Shown here: piece after piece, positions 1 through 10,430 of the stretch | Layout: the number at the start of each line of letters is the position of its first letter | How positions within the stretch are numbered: the stretch's first letter is position 1 | Origin: Prochlorococcus sp. AG-363-J23 | Lineage (GTDB): Bacteria > Cyanobacteriota > Cyanobacteriia > PCC-6307 > Cyanobiaceae | DNA: 64,000 nt | Direction of reading: 5' to 3' | Assembly: GCA_003280245.1 (NCBI GenBank) | Contig: QCFN01000004.1 | Coordinates: 1 to 64,000, forward strand | Position numbers and translations under genes: made by a program | Notes under the pieces: model-generated | Databases searched by the model: none | Seen by the model: only the letters and a program-made list of their open reading frames with translations | What the model was told of the DNA's origin: nothing

Positions 1-559
1 TCTATTCATAGCCGTTATTTTATCTACCTTAGCCTACCTTATTAATTGATTTTATAGGTTGAGAAAACATCTAGATATTTTTATAATACGTAAAAAAAAG
101 GGGGAAAAGGTCATATTTAAGTTCAAATCGCTGGGTTTTCCGAAACAAGAAGATTCTGCCTTCCTACTAATAAAGATCCATAGAGCAGCGCTAAAACCAA
201 ACCGGAATTTTTATCCAAAGACTACTTAAGCACCACCCATCAATTAATTGAACTTTGATCCAGCCAGATCCAATAAAGGAATGTTCAAGCCAAAATCCCC
301 TTATTGATATCCATGAGTTACCTGAACCAAAGGCAACACTTCATTGAAGATATGGGAATAACCAACATCTTGATCTGTCAATCAGACAAGAGGAGAAAGC
401 TAAAAATTAGCCTATGAAAACGATCTCAGCGAAAGCCATGGAATTTATCCTACTTTCCTGAACCTCAATCCTCCCCTCCCTAGTGAGGGATCTCAATTAC
501 TCTAGGCAATTTCCACCACTAATTAATACAATCAAAGAATCATCGGTTGGAGAATTACT

Positions 560-862
560 TTGGTTACTGACAAAGACCTGCTCAAAGAGGTGACACAAGA
601 GCTTTGGCAATCAGTTAAAAAACTGCGCCCTGGCCTCCCTAAAGAGGCTCGCATGCAACTGGTTCTTAAAGCTCTAATCACAATTGGGGACCTTCCTAAT
701 CCAATTGAGGCAGCCATGGTAGTAGCTGTTTGCTTAGAGATGGAAGCTGATGACGAAACATCAGAAAAAAATGCTAAAGCTAACGAATCAAGTGAAAAAT
801 CAAAAATACAAGATATGCCAGAAGGGAGAAGAGTTGTACGAAGAAGATCAACAGCTGACTAA
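560..862 (+). CDS. conserved picocyanobacterial hypothetical protein (TIGR03894-like)
   Basis: 100-aa ORF starting VTDKDLLKEVTQELWQSVKKLRPGLPKEARMQLVLKALITIGDLPNPIEAA; charged C-terminal tail; family from memory. Confidence 0.7.
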   Translation: MVTDKDLLKEVTQELWQSVKKLRPGLPKEARMQLVLKALITIGDLPNPIEAAMVVAVCLEMEADDETSEKNAKANESSEKSKIQDMPEGRRVVRRRSTAD

Positions 863-1135
863 ACCTGCTAGGGCCAAGAATCCAGCCTCTTCGTGCTAGA
901 AAACTACTTTTAACGAAAAAAAGCGAACCAAAAGCAATTTCTTTTGTTCATAACTCCCCTGTGTCTAAAAGCTTTATAAAGGAGATCATCAGAAATTTAA
1001 ATGCACAAGTTCTATACCGACTAAATCCACTAACAAAATATAATTTTCCAAATTCCGGACAATTTTGTTTCTTAATAAGCTCTGAACATGAAACCTGATG
1101 TTAATCTCTTGCAAACGATTTTTCTACAAAGAAGC

Positions 1136-1426
1136 TTATTTAAAAAATCTCAAGGCACATTGGTAACCTGATCTCCTTAAATCACTTTTCTCATCAACTA
1201 TTAGTTTTAAAGCACAATCACAATAGCCTTCTAAGGATTCCTGAGAAGGGTTTTTACCTTTCAAACCTGCATTCTCTTTTGCGCTAGCTATACAATCTTG
1301 AAGTTGAGATTGAGGGTATGCCATCACTATTGATGAAGATGCAAACATAATCAAGAAAAAAATGAAAAACTTTTTCATTTTGATGAGCGAGCAAATCATA
1401 TGCAAATACACCCTAACCTTTTTCAC
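1136..1426 (-). CDS. small secreted hypothetical protein
   Basis: Signal-peptide-like N-terminus (MKKFFIFFLIMFASSSIVMA) after an internal Met; conserved-looking Cys residues. Confidence 0.5.
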   Translation of the reverse strand: MKKVRVYLHMICSLIKMKKFFIFFLIMFASSSIVMAYPQSQLQDCIASAKENAGLKGKNPSQESLEGYCDCALKLIVDEKSDLRRSGYQCALRFFK

Positions 1427-1545
1427 CGAAGGAGAGGAAATCTATCAATAGAGAAATAAGATTTATTCTAATTACTTAAACGAATCTTGCTATAAGAACA
1501 TATCCAAGTCTTTTCTTCAACAAATCTATTTTACCAAAAAACAAA

Positions 1546-1571
1546 AAAGCCTCGTCTTAAGACGAGGCTTT
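1546..1571 (-). terminator. Rho-independent terminator of pcb
   Basis: aaagcctcgtc-ttaa-gacgaggcttt perfect hairpin just after the pcb stop, with an A-tract on + (T-tract on -). Confidence 0.85.
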
Positions 1572-1592
1572 AGTCATTTACTTAATTAAAAT

Positions 1593-2639
1593 CTACCCTG
1601 CGGCAAATTTGAATTTTGCACCAATATCTTTAAAGTTATATCCCATTGAACGAAGTGCATGCCATAAATGACCTTGCAAAGCAAAAAATCCAACAATGTA
1701 GTGGAAATTAGCTAAGTAACAGCGTCCGGAATATTGAGCAAATCCCGAAACACTACTGCTGTAATCAACAGTATCTCGAAAAGCCGGTGCAATCAAAAAC
1801 ACCTGTTGCAAGGGCTCACCATAAAACTCAACTGGATACACAGTTGTGTTTGTGGCGCACCAAAAAGATGCAACAATTGCCATGAAACCTATCCCAGCTA
1901 AAGAGAAGGAAAGGATTGCCTCAGCAGACAAAAGGCCAGCACCTTTGAACTTGGTGTATTCACCAATTTGCTTGGTAGCAATATGGAAGGCTCCTCCAGT
2001 TATCTCAGCAAAAGCCAAAAAAGCATGGCCACCCATTACATCCTCAAGACTGTCAATTGCAATGAAATCAAATTGATGATTCCAAACCGCACTTAAATCA
2101 AGGTTGTAATTGACTTGTCGAATGGCCCCAATTGCAGGGTCATAAATTCCATGGACTCTTGCCCATTCAACAAACCATATACATGCAACACCCATAAAAA
2201 TCAAATGATGTCCAAGGATGAAGGTTTGATTATCGGGATTGTCCCATTCAAGCTTAAATTTTCTTGCCTGAATAATATTACTTTCCTGCATATCTTCAGG
2301 GAAGTAAATAGCATGCATTAAGCCACCAGCCCCATAAACCATAGAAAAAACCAAGTGAAGGAGCGCAATAGTTACTACTCCTGCCCCAGTCCATGCTCCA
2401 GCCTCATCAAAGCCAATACCAATCGCTGCCAAGTGAGGAAGACTGACAAAACCCTGCGAGCCCATTGGCAAAGAAGGATTAAAGCGAGCTAATTCAAAAA
2501 GAGTGTTGGCACCAGCCGCAAAAGCGATCATTCCTGTATGCGCAGCATGCGAAGCAATGAATCGTCCTGAGCGGTTAGTGACCATAGAGTTACCAGCCCA
2601 CCAGTTGTAGGTGACGTCTGGATTCCCGTAGGTTTGCAT
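1593..2639 (-). CDS. pcb: chlorophyll a/b binding light-harvesting protein Pcb (CP43-like antenna)
   Basis: 348 aa; MQTYGNPDVTYNWWAGNSMVTNRSGRFIASHAAHTGMIAFAAG and C-terminal FHYIVGFFALQGHLWHALRSMGYNFKD typical of Pcb/IsiA. Confidence 0.95.
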   Translation of the reverse strand: MQTYGNPDVTYNWWAGNSMVTNRSGRFIASHAAHTGMIAFAAGANTLFELARFNPSLPMGSQGFVSLPHLAAIGIGFDEAGAWTGAGVVTIALLHLVFSMVYGAGGLMHAIYFPEDMQESNIIQARKFKLEWDNPDNQTFILGHHLIFMGVACIWFVEWARVHGIYDPAIGAIRQVNYNLDLSAVWNHQFDFIAIDSLEDVMGGHAFLAFAEITGGAFHIATKQIGEYTKFKGAGLLSAEAILSFSLAGIGFMAIVASFWCATNTTVYPVEFYGEPLQQVFLIAPAFRDTVDYSSSVSGFAQYSGRCYLANFHYIVGFFALQGHLWHALRSMGYNFKDIGAKFKFAAG

Positions 2640-3494
2640 AATTTTAAAAAAGAAATTCGTAGAAATACATCGGTGAACTTAGGCCGAGTTTTCATTAACT
2701 GACCAGATAACTCATTTTCCGTAAATGAATGTGGCAAATGTTCCACCCATCAGAGGATAGAAAAAGTTTAGTGATTTTTACCTACTAATCTTTCTGAATG
2801 ACTTAAACAAGACTTCAATTAAATTGCATAGCTCCTAGCTTGAAAATCAACTTATGCGTAATTACAAATCAAACCAATACACCCCCTTATCAAATCTTCT
2901 CGATAGAGATCCTAAAAAAAATTAAGAAGATTCTTTTACTAGAGCCTATTAATACAGTTAGTCTTCATAAACCTTGCAATGAGCCATCGTTGGGTGCAAA
3001 GAACATTCTTGGTCCCAAAAGTCTTCACGTGCATCAAACCCATCATATTCTTTTTCATGAACCAAGCCAACATTCCCAAGAAAATCATTAATTAATGTAA
3101 ATGGATTCAACGCTAATGGGGACAACATGGGTTCCATGGCTTTCCCTCAATTTATTTTACTTTCTTTATAGCATTAATTTCTCATATCGTCTCAGAACAC
3201 TTATAAAAGTTGAGAATTTACGTTTCAAAGCTAACTTTTACTTACAGCACGTCAAAAATCACAATGAAACACAATTCAACTACTGGCAAGGCCACGAAAA
3301 AGCAAGAGATAATATCCTTGAAAAGGATGGCAATTCAAATACATATTAAGTACTAAATATATAGTGTTCAAAGAAATTATATAAACAGGGAATCAATCTC
3401 TCACTTATCAACACTGAATTAAACTAGTATATCTACTGCCTAGAAATCTCAAGCATCAAAAGCTATAACATGAAAAAGGTACCTTACTTCTCCA

Positions 3495-3824
3495 ATGGAA
3501 ACTGAATTCAAAACCCTTTGGGAGCTTAATCAGGAAGGAGCTTTTGAACAGCTAGCAAATTCCGCAAGAAATCTTTTAGAAATCCCTGCGCAAGGACTAA
3601 ATAGCAGTACCGTTAATGAGCAGACAATTATTGGGATACTTGCAGTCATAGTTCTAGGACTTATCTTTCTACCCTTTGGTGCGACTGAAAGCTCCATCAA
3701 AGCCTGTCAAGGGAACCTAAATAAAAAGGTGGTTAAGCTTGGTGGAGCATTAATAGTTGTAATGACATCTCTTAGCGCGATCTTCTTCCTCGAAATCCTA
3801 GAATTATCAGAAGCACTAAGTTGA
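3495..3824 (+). CDS. hypothetical membrane protein
   Basis: 109 aa with two hydrophobic segments (IIGILAVIVLGLIFLPFG; LGGALIVVMTSLSAIFFLEIL). Confidence 0.5.
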   Translation: METEFKTLWELNQEGAFEQLANSARNLLEIPAQGLNSSTVNEQTIIGILAVIVLGLIFLPFGATESSIKACQGNLNKKVVKLGGALIVVMTSLSAIFFLEILELSEALS

Positions 3825-4102
3825 ATGCGAATACTCTGCTCTAGAAAATATATCAAAACAAAATCAATCAATCTTCTCCTTTCAAGTGTACTCGAATACA
3901 TTTGGTCACACATTCAATATCTTCTCCATAAAGAGAACATGCAGTTACACAGGTAAAATACTCATCAATAGCATCCATTTCTTCATCTACTACAACGTCG
4001 TGCCTTTCGCTAATCATGATTGAGGCATCTAATTATACTCAAGCTATCATAAATTCCATCAACAATATTCTCGACATTGCGAAGAATAAACTACTTAAGC
4101 AC

Positions 4103-4136
4103 ATTTATTTAGGTATATTTATTTAGGTATATTTAT
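4103..4136. repeat. short tandem repeat, 14-nt unit atttatttaggtat, about 2.4 copies
   Basis: Direct reading: atttatttaggtat-atttatttaggtat-atttat. Confidence 0.8.
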
Positions 4137-4626
4137 CAAAATACTTCGTGGTTTAGTTTAACAGCGGCTTATAGTTTTAATTCGGTTAACACTTGCCCCA
4201 TAGAGCAAGCCCACCTCCTTGTCCTCTCGCAGAAAGCCATTGACCACTTTTTTTCTGATGCAATCAGGCAAAAAAAGATCTATCCTTTTTGTTTGGGATT
4301 TTCATCACACGTTTAAAAACCAAATTGAACTGAATTGCTAATAATAAAAGGCATTTAAAATGATTAGTTTCATATTTTTCTAAATATAAAGTGGCAAAAA
4401 AGTCTAAGGAGATTGCTTGAGATTAAATCTTTATGATCAAAATCTTTTTTCCCAGACAGACATGAATTTCCAAGTAGCAATAAGCATGTCAGAGCTAATA
4501 CCAATTCCATTTTTTAGCCAAAGTTTCAAGTTGAAGGAGCCCATGAAGGCTTGGAAATTTGTCTAATGAATCCATAAGTGTTAAATAAAAAACCAGGTTA
4601 AGTCAAGAGGATATATTCCCCTTTGA

Positions 4627-6099
4627 CTAGTCAGGAACAGAAGAGGACTTAGGCGCCAAATCAAAAACAAAACAAATTCTTTCGTCTTCACTTTGAAAAG
4701 GAATAGTGTGGTGAAATAAAGAGGAAGGGAATATGCATATTTCTCTAGTCTTTACTTTTTTAATATCCAAATCAAAATCTAAATCAAAACTTCCTCTAGG
4801 ATACTTCGGTCCTTGATAACTAAAAGCAATTGCGCCTTCATTGTCATCTAGATTCGGTTCGGGAACTTTCAAGTAAAAGCTACCACTAATCCATCCATGT
4901 GGATGGTTATGTGGACGAAGGAAGCCTCCTTTTTTCATGGCTATCATCCAACCTCTAAGATAGTAATCATCAGGCCAATTTTCAATAAAACCCTCTTGAC
5001 AATTTTTAAATCTTAATTTATACATTCGTATTTTATTTTCCAAAGATTCTTTCATACTCTTTACAAATGGATAATCTAATTCAAAAATATTTCCAGAAGA
5101 TTGCAAACCACCTTCTAGCAAAGTCTGCTCTCTCCTATCATACTGATTATCATAAAAGTAAGATATGATTTGATCGCAGTGCTCTGAAGAAAATATCTCC
5201 TCATTTATCTTGTCTAATAGTATATATTTCTTAGCATCATTGCAAAATGGAGAAGGATTATTTTGCCTGTAAATGATATTTGCGTGTTGTATAATTCCTC
5301 CAATCTCTGGATTGCAAATATTCCTCATAGCCAAGAGCATAGAATGCTTTTTAAATTCCTTCTCCTTATCCATAGTTAATAATGTACCTAAGTACAAACT
5401 TTGAGATCGCCCTAAAGAACTTCTTTTTAAATACTTGAGTGCTAAGTCATAATTTAATTCAGCATGAAAAAGGCGTCCTAGATAAAAGTTCGCTAAATCT
5501 AGCCGAGAATCAATTTCTAATGCCCTTATCCAACATTTCTTTGCCTCTTTAAAATCCCCTAAATCATATAATATGATCCCAAGATTTGAATGTGCTATTG
5601 CTAAATCAGGATTCAATTTAATAGCTTCTCGCGTAAATCTCTTCGCCTCTTTTAAATCTCCTAAATCCCTTAATATATTGCCAAGATTAGAATAAGCTAA
5701 CGCAAAATCTGGTTTAATTTTAATTGCTTTTCGGATAGACATCTCAGCTTCTTTTAATTGTCCAACCTCCCTAAGGATATTCGCAAGATTATAATAAGCA
5801 TCTTGGCTATTTGGATACAAATAAATTGCCTTCCTATATATTCGAATTGCCTCATCAATTCGACCTCTTTTTTTACAAATAACACCATAGTTTGAAATTA
5901 CTGTTGGATCAGTAAATCCCGTTTCTAAATAAAGCTTATAATATTGCTCAGCCTTACAAATATCTCCCTGTGAATGATACTTTATAGCCTTTGACGCAAT
6001 CTCCTTTGCCGCCACATTATCGGCTTTTAGCTTATTCCGAGGTTCGAGGTTTCCATCAATGCCCGTCATTCTTGTTTCCCTGCTAAAGCAGGGACGCAC
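4627..6099 (-). CDS. TPR-repeat protein with C-terminal putative 2OG-Fe(II) oxygenase domain
   Basis: Multiple TPR units (YSNLGNILRDLGDLKEAKRFTREAIKLNPDLA) then PHNHPHGWISGSFYLKVP...FPSSLFHHTIPF resembling 2OG-FeII_Oxy_5; an alternative Met start is at 6069. Confidence 0.8.
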   Translation of the reverse strand: MRPCFSRETRMTGIDGNLEPRNKLKADNVAAKEIASKAIKYHSQGDICKAEQYYKLYLETGFTDPTVISNYGVICKKRGRIDEAIRIYRKAIYLYPNSQDAYYNLANILREVGQLKEAEMSIRKAIKIKPDFALAYSNLGNILRDLGDLKEAKRFTREAIKLNPDLAIAHSNLGIILYDLGDFKEAKKCWIRALEIDSRLDLANFYLGRLFHAELNYDLALKYLKRSSLGRSQSLYLGTLLTMDKEKEFKKHSMLLAMRNICNPEIGGIIQHANIIYRQNNPSPFCNDAKKYILLDKINEEIFSSEHCDQIISYFYDNQYDRREQTLLEGGLQSSGNIFELDYPFVKSMKESLENKIRMYKLRFKNCQEGFIENWPDDYYLRGWMIAMKKGGFLRPHNHPHGWISGSFYLKVPEPNLDDNEGAIAFSYQGPKYPRGSFDLDFDLDIKKVKTREICIFPSSLFHHTIPFQSEDERICFVFDLAPKSSSVPD

Positions 6100-6288
6100 G
6101 AATATAGAATTAGCAATGTTCTAGTAACTTGATATGCTTGATCAATATATTTCTAAATAGCTATATTTTCTAATTAGAAAAAATTCTTAATAATTTATTG
6201 CATATATCAGTCTTTGTTCAATGAAGTCTTCAAGATCGAGATTCTTTTAATCAAAGATCTTTCAACCTAACTATAATATATTACAAAA

Positions 6289-6954
6289 TTACCAAGGAAG
6301 AATATCTCCATTCGAATGCCAAAAAGTACCTGAATTCTGCAAATTTAATTCATCAATTCTTGCGAGAAGCCCATTAACAGATTGTTTTACCGTAATCCCA
6401 TTTGAGGTAAATCCGGTCATTCGAGTACTAACCAAACCTGGATGCAAAATAGCTACAGAAATTCCATTAGAGCTTAAGTCAATAGACAAAGACTTCCCTG
6501 CCATGCATAAAGCAGCTTTAGACATCCGATATCCATAAGAACCTCCAGATGTATTGTCATCTATAGAGCCCATCCGACTTGTCATCAAAACTACTTTTGA
6601 ACCATTGATTAAGTTCCCAAGAAATGAATGAACAAAGCATAAAGGACTTAATGCATTTACTTCAAATTGTCTAACAACACTTTGAGGATCAAGGTTTGAT
6701 AATGAATTAAATTCCGCTATTCCTGCATTTTGAATTAATACATCAATCTGCAAACCACCAAGCTTTTGCTTCAGGTTTAAGACTGATGAACCTGATGAGA
6801 TATCAACACCATTCTCAACTCTTACTCCAAGTGCATCTAATTCTGGGGAAGAAGATCTACATGTAGCGATCACGTCATGGCCTCTTTCTTTTAATTGCCT
6901 GCAATACTCGAGACCTATTCCACGATTAGATCCTGTAACTAAATAAATCGACAA
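6289..6954 (-). CDS. short-chain dehydrogenase/reductase (SDR)
   Basis: MSIYLVTGSNRGIGLEYCRQL Rossmann motif; NAG, YxxxK (YGYRMSKAAL). Confidence 0.85.
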   Translation of the reverse strand: MSIYLVTGSNRGIGLEYCRQLKERGHDVIATCRSSSPELDALGVRVENGVDISSGSSVLNLKQKLGGLQIDVLIQNAGIAEFNSLSNLDPQSVVRQFEVNALSPLCFVHSFLGNLINGSKVVLMTSRMGSIDDNTSGGSYGYRMSKAALCMAGKSLSIDLSSNGISVAILHPGLVSTRMTGFTSNGITVKQSVNGLLARIDELNLQNSGTFWHSNGDILPW

Positions 6955-7127
6955 CGTGTATTTGCGACTGCTATCATTTTATCTCAAATAGCGTTTCAGG
7001 GCTATTGCTGAACCAATCGAACAATATATATATAAAACGAGATTAGTTATAACTTTAAGGAAAGAGAAGTTGACAATATCTAACGAAGCTTTCTCCTATA
7101 TTAAAAGAATAAAAAATTACGAGAACA

Positions 7128-7952
7128 TTAATTCTTCAGCAGGAGAAGATTCCCCCTCGTTCTACTAACTACTTGAAAACCAAACTCAGCAAGAAAGGGA
7201 ACTATTAATTTATGCATATGAATTCTTTCTGGGAAATATTCAACCATTATAGAATTTATTTTTGGTAAAAGTTCCCTCGCTCCTGCCAAGACAAGAAAAT
7301 CAAATCCGTCTACATCTATTTTTAGATGTAGACCATCATTTAATTTAAGGCTTAATTTTTCATTCAATGAACCAAAAAATGAGTCTAGGTTCATAGCCAA
7401 TATTGATTGCAACAGACTCCCATCTCTGCATATCTTTCCTTGCAACTTAATATTCATCTCATCAATTTGCCGAGCCAGCTCCATATCCTCCTTGTTTATT
7501 TTTTTTGATTTATCTTCAGGGTTCTCTTCTATAGCTAAAAGCGTATTCAAAGCTTGGCCAGCTAGAATATCATTTAACCTAAAGGAACTAGTTTTAAACT
7601 TAGAATCAGACAGCGCTAAAGGATATATGTTAATATATTCAGTTAGATTATTAGCAATGGCATTTCTATTTAAGATATAATAACTAGCAAAATGAGGTTC
7701 AAAAGCATAAATATTGCATTTCTTCTTTAAAGCCGCGTAAATACTAAATTGCCCATAATTAGCTCCTACATCTAGGAATATAGCGCCAGGTTTTATATAA
7801 TCATCAATCCAATCATATAGTTCAGGCTCTCTCTCATTAATTGTTTTTGCAACATATAAGGCCTTAAAATTGGGTATAGCAAATTTAAAATTTTGCTCTC
7901 TAACGGAAACATTCTTGAATGGCAAGCGATCCTCCCAAGTTTTATACTTCAT
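7128..7952 (-). CDS. FkbM-type SAM methyltransferase
   Basis: GAIFLDVGANYGQFSIYAALKKKCNIYAFEPHFASYYILNRNA; LKIDVDGFDFLVLAGA. Confidence 0.85.
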   Translation of the reverse strand: MKYKTWEDRLPFKNVSVREQNFKFAIPNFKALYVAKTINEREPELYDWIDDYIKPGAIFLDVGANYGQFSIYAALKKKCNIYAFEPHFASYYILNRNAIANNLTEYINIYPLALSDSKFKTSSFRLNDILAGQALNTLLAIEENPEDKSKKINKEDMELARQIDEMNIKLQGKICRDGSLLQSILAMNLDSFFGSLNEKLSLKLNDGLHLKIDVDGFDFLVLAGARELLPKINSIMVEYFPERIHMHKLIVPFLAEFGFQVVSRTRGNLLLLKN

Positions 7953-8525
7953 TAATTCGCCCTAACATGTGAATCAATCTTTTTCAAGTTACTCAATTTA
8001 CACAGCATACACGGAAAGTCAGAGGCAGGCAAATTGCTATATGTTTTTTTTCAAAGCAACTCAAAACGAGACTTTCAATCTTTAGCTCTCAAACTAAAAT
8101 ATTTAGATATAGATATCCTTCAAAGTCTTTTCTACTCCTAATGCATATCAAATGAAATGAACTGACAAAATTTCGCTAATTATTCGGGAAAATAATGTAG
8201 CAATATAAAACCTACTAGCTAATCTCTTAAAATATTATCAAGAGAGAAGTAATTAGCGATAAATTCTCTAATCTGAATAGATTCATCCTAATATCCGTTT
8301 CACCATAAAATGATTTTTTATTCTACGGTTGAGGCTTTTAGAGTATTAGAAGAAAATCCAATTTTCAAACTTAGAATTCAGACAAGAAACTTGTTCTCCC
8401 AAAAACCACCTATACAACGCTATTAATAGGAAAACCAATCTAATCCTTCTTACTTAAGCAAAAGGCACAAAAGAATGAGTTTTTGATCTAAAGGTTTAGA
8501 CTATGAGCAGATATTCAATTAATTA

Positions 8526-8696
8526 ATGGAAAAAAGAAACCTAAAAAGAATTGTTCAAGACCTCGAGGCATTACTAGCAGAATTAAAAAGTGAGGTATAC
8601 TCTGATAAGGAAGCCTATGTACATCCTTGGTACGAACAAACAAGAAATTCTCCTCAAAGAATACACTCAGAGGATGATGATGGATATGCGGACTAA
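8526..8696 (+). CDS. small acidic conserved hypothetical protein
   Basis: 56 aa MEKRNLKRIVQDLEALLAELKSEVYSDKEAYVHPWYEQTRNSPQRIHSEDDDGYAD, read manually; below ORF-track cutoff. Confidence 0.6.
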   Translation: MEKRNLKRIVQDLEALLAELKSEVYSDKEAYVHPWYEQTRNSPQRIHSEDDDGYAD

Positions 8697-9326
8697 GAAT
8701 GAGACTAATCTTGAAATATCAATAAAAACAGTTTTCTAGATCAAAACTTAGAAGCATTTCGCAAAAAACGCGCCAAAATCATCAACATCTCATTCGAAAC
8801 AACTCGAATAAATGGCCCACAAAAAAAATCCCCCAATTCCAAAACATTAATTCGCAAACTTTCTGACCATCGATGATACATACATACCATCACAATCGGC
8901 CTTCATCCCTAGTGGGGAGATCGCTAGCTATCGTCAACGCCCAATGAACAAAACAAAGAAAACGTCTTATAGGAGTGCTGAACTTTCCGCCTTTTATAAC
9001 CATCAAAGAGATTGACTACACCATGAGAGCAAGCTTAATTCGCAATCTCTCAAAACTGCAGGGGAGAAATTCCTCAACAGCAAAACCCTCTCTAACCGCG
9101 ATGATTGAATGTTATTGGATAGAATGAAATACATTTCCCCGGGCTTAAGAATTCATTGGTCTATAAGCAGCAAGTGATGAGAGCAACTAAGAAAGCAAAC
9201 TATTTCCATGAAAAATGGTCTCATTGATTTAATTAAATTCTTAGAACTTGAAAAGAAACTTCAGCCAATTATTTTTTCTGCACCAGCGACAAGCGAATCT
9301 TGAGACTTCCATGCTAAGTTTTTTTT

Positions 9327-9340
9327 GTAGCAAGAGCTAC
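9327..9340. promoter_or_regulatory. NtcA-type box GTA-N8-TAC
   Basis: GTAGCAAGAGCTAC, embedded in a perfect 10-bp palindrome tttttgtagc-aaga-gctacaaaaa (9322-9345). Confidence 0.6.
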
Positions 9341-9345
9341 AAAAA

Positions 9346-9418
9346 CGTTCAACCCGCTCAAAAGCGGGCCGCAGTTCGACTCAAGCCATGGAACGGGGAC
9401 TTGAGCTAACACGGAGAA
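9346..9418 (+). ncRNA. candidate glutamine riboswitch (Downstream-peptide-like) leader
   Basis: P1 cgttc (9346-9350)/gaacg (9391-9395); P2 cccgct-caaa-agcggg (9353-9368); pseudoknot ctcaag (9380-9385)/cttgag (9400-9405), followed by SD-like ggag. Confidence 0.6.
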
Positions 9419-9424
9419 ACATCC

Positions 9425-9526
9425 ATGTCTCTTATCTACAGAGGACAAAAGTACACACAGAAAAAGTCAATTGCTTCTAAGCAAAATGTTGTTCTTACCT
9501 ATCGAGGGAAGCAGTATCAAAACTAA
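9425..9526 (+). CDS. 33-aa DUF4278-like microprotein (PirA-like?)
   Basis: MSLIYRGQKYTQKKSIASKQNVVLTYRGKQYQN; two YRGxxY motifs; good Shine-Dalgarno. Confidence 0.75.
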   Translation: MSLIYRGQKYTQKKSIASKQNVVLTYRGKQYQN

Positions 9527-9544
9527 AGCAAGCTAGGATTGATT

Positions 9545-9573
9545 AAAAAAGGTCCTATTTCAGGACTTTTTTT
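9545..9573 (+). terminator. Rho-independent terminator
   Basis: aaaaaaggtcct-attt-caggactttttttaa hairpin plus T-tract directly after the microprotein. Confidence 0.85.
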
Positions 9574-9699
9574 AATGTCTAATTGTAATCACAATTAAAT
9601 TATTAAATCAAAATGTTTAGTCAGGGAAAGCCCTAGGACTTCTCTAAAAAATTAGTCAATTCAGAAAGGAAAGAATCCTTCATCCCATAGCTATAAGTA

Positions 9700-10227
9700 C
9701 TATTTTGTGATATTAATGTCAGTTGAGGGAGCTAAAAAGTTAACAATAGCTGGGATCAGAAAAAGAACTGTTATTAACCTCACCGCATGAAGAGCTGCAA
9801 CAGCTGCACCAACCCCAAACTCTGCTCCAACAAGACTCATCCCTATAGTTCCTCCGGGCGCAGCTCCTAACAAAGCCACTATTTTATCTACCCCTAGGAA
9901 TTTACTAACTAAAATTCCCACCAAAACTCCAGCTATCAAAAGAGTAAAGGTGATAATTAATGCAGGCTTCCAAAGTAATTGCAATTCTCCCAATGTTTCT
10001 CTATTTATTCCTGTACCAATAACTGTTCCTATCCCTATCCCAAGTACTGTTTTTGTACCCAAAGGCCATGATGCTACATCAATTTGACCACTAACACTTA
10101 ACAAACCAGCCCCTAAAATCGCCCCTAATAGTGGACCGGCAGGAATGCCAGTTAAAAGCATTAAAGAACCCAAGGCTCCTCCGGCAAGGATGTATAGCAA
10201 CAAGGTCACTAAAGAAGGCATCATCAT
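9700..10227 (-). CDS. AbrB-family (PF05145-like) membrane protein
   Basis: LTGIPAGPLLGAILGAGLLSV...LLGAAPGGTIGMSLVGAEFGVGAAVAALHAVRLITVLFLIP. Confidence 0.75.
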   Translation of the reverse strand: MMMPSLVTLLLYILAGGALGSLMLLTGIPAGPLLGAILGAGLLSVSGQIDVASWPLGTKTVLGIGIGTVIGTGINRETLGELQLLWKPALIITFTLLIAGVLVGILVSKFLGVDKIVALLGAAPGGTIGMSLVGAEFGVGAAVAALHAVRLITVLFLIPAIVNFLAPSTDINITK

Positions 10228-10430
10228 TTAGCTAATGTATAAGTTTGTCGCTTAGGAGTTTTTTATCAAGTGCATCGAGATGAAATACTGCTATTGAATT
10301 GCTTGATCCTGTATGCAATTCCCAGAAGCATAGCAATGCTCATGGTTTCTTAACAGTTAACTAAGAGACTTAAAAGTGAAACTTTGCAAAAATAGTGTTA
10401 TCAACAACTAATTCATTTAGATCAATACTG

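Noticed and set aside
1846-2321. + strand ORFs of 76 and 68 aa
   Set aside because: Antisense to pcb; no independent evidence
4103-4136. 14-nt tandem repeat as a possible CRISPR or iteron
   Set aside because: Only about 2.4 perfect head-to-tail AT-rich copies with no spacers; likely simple slippage repeat
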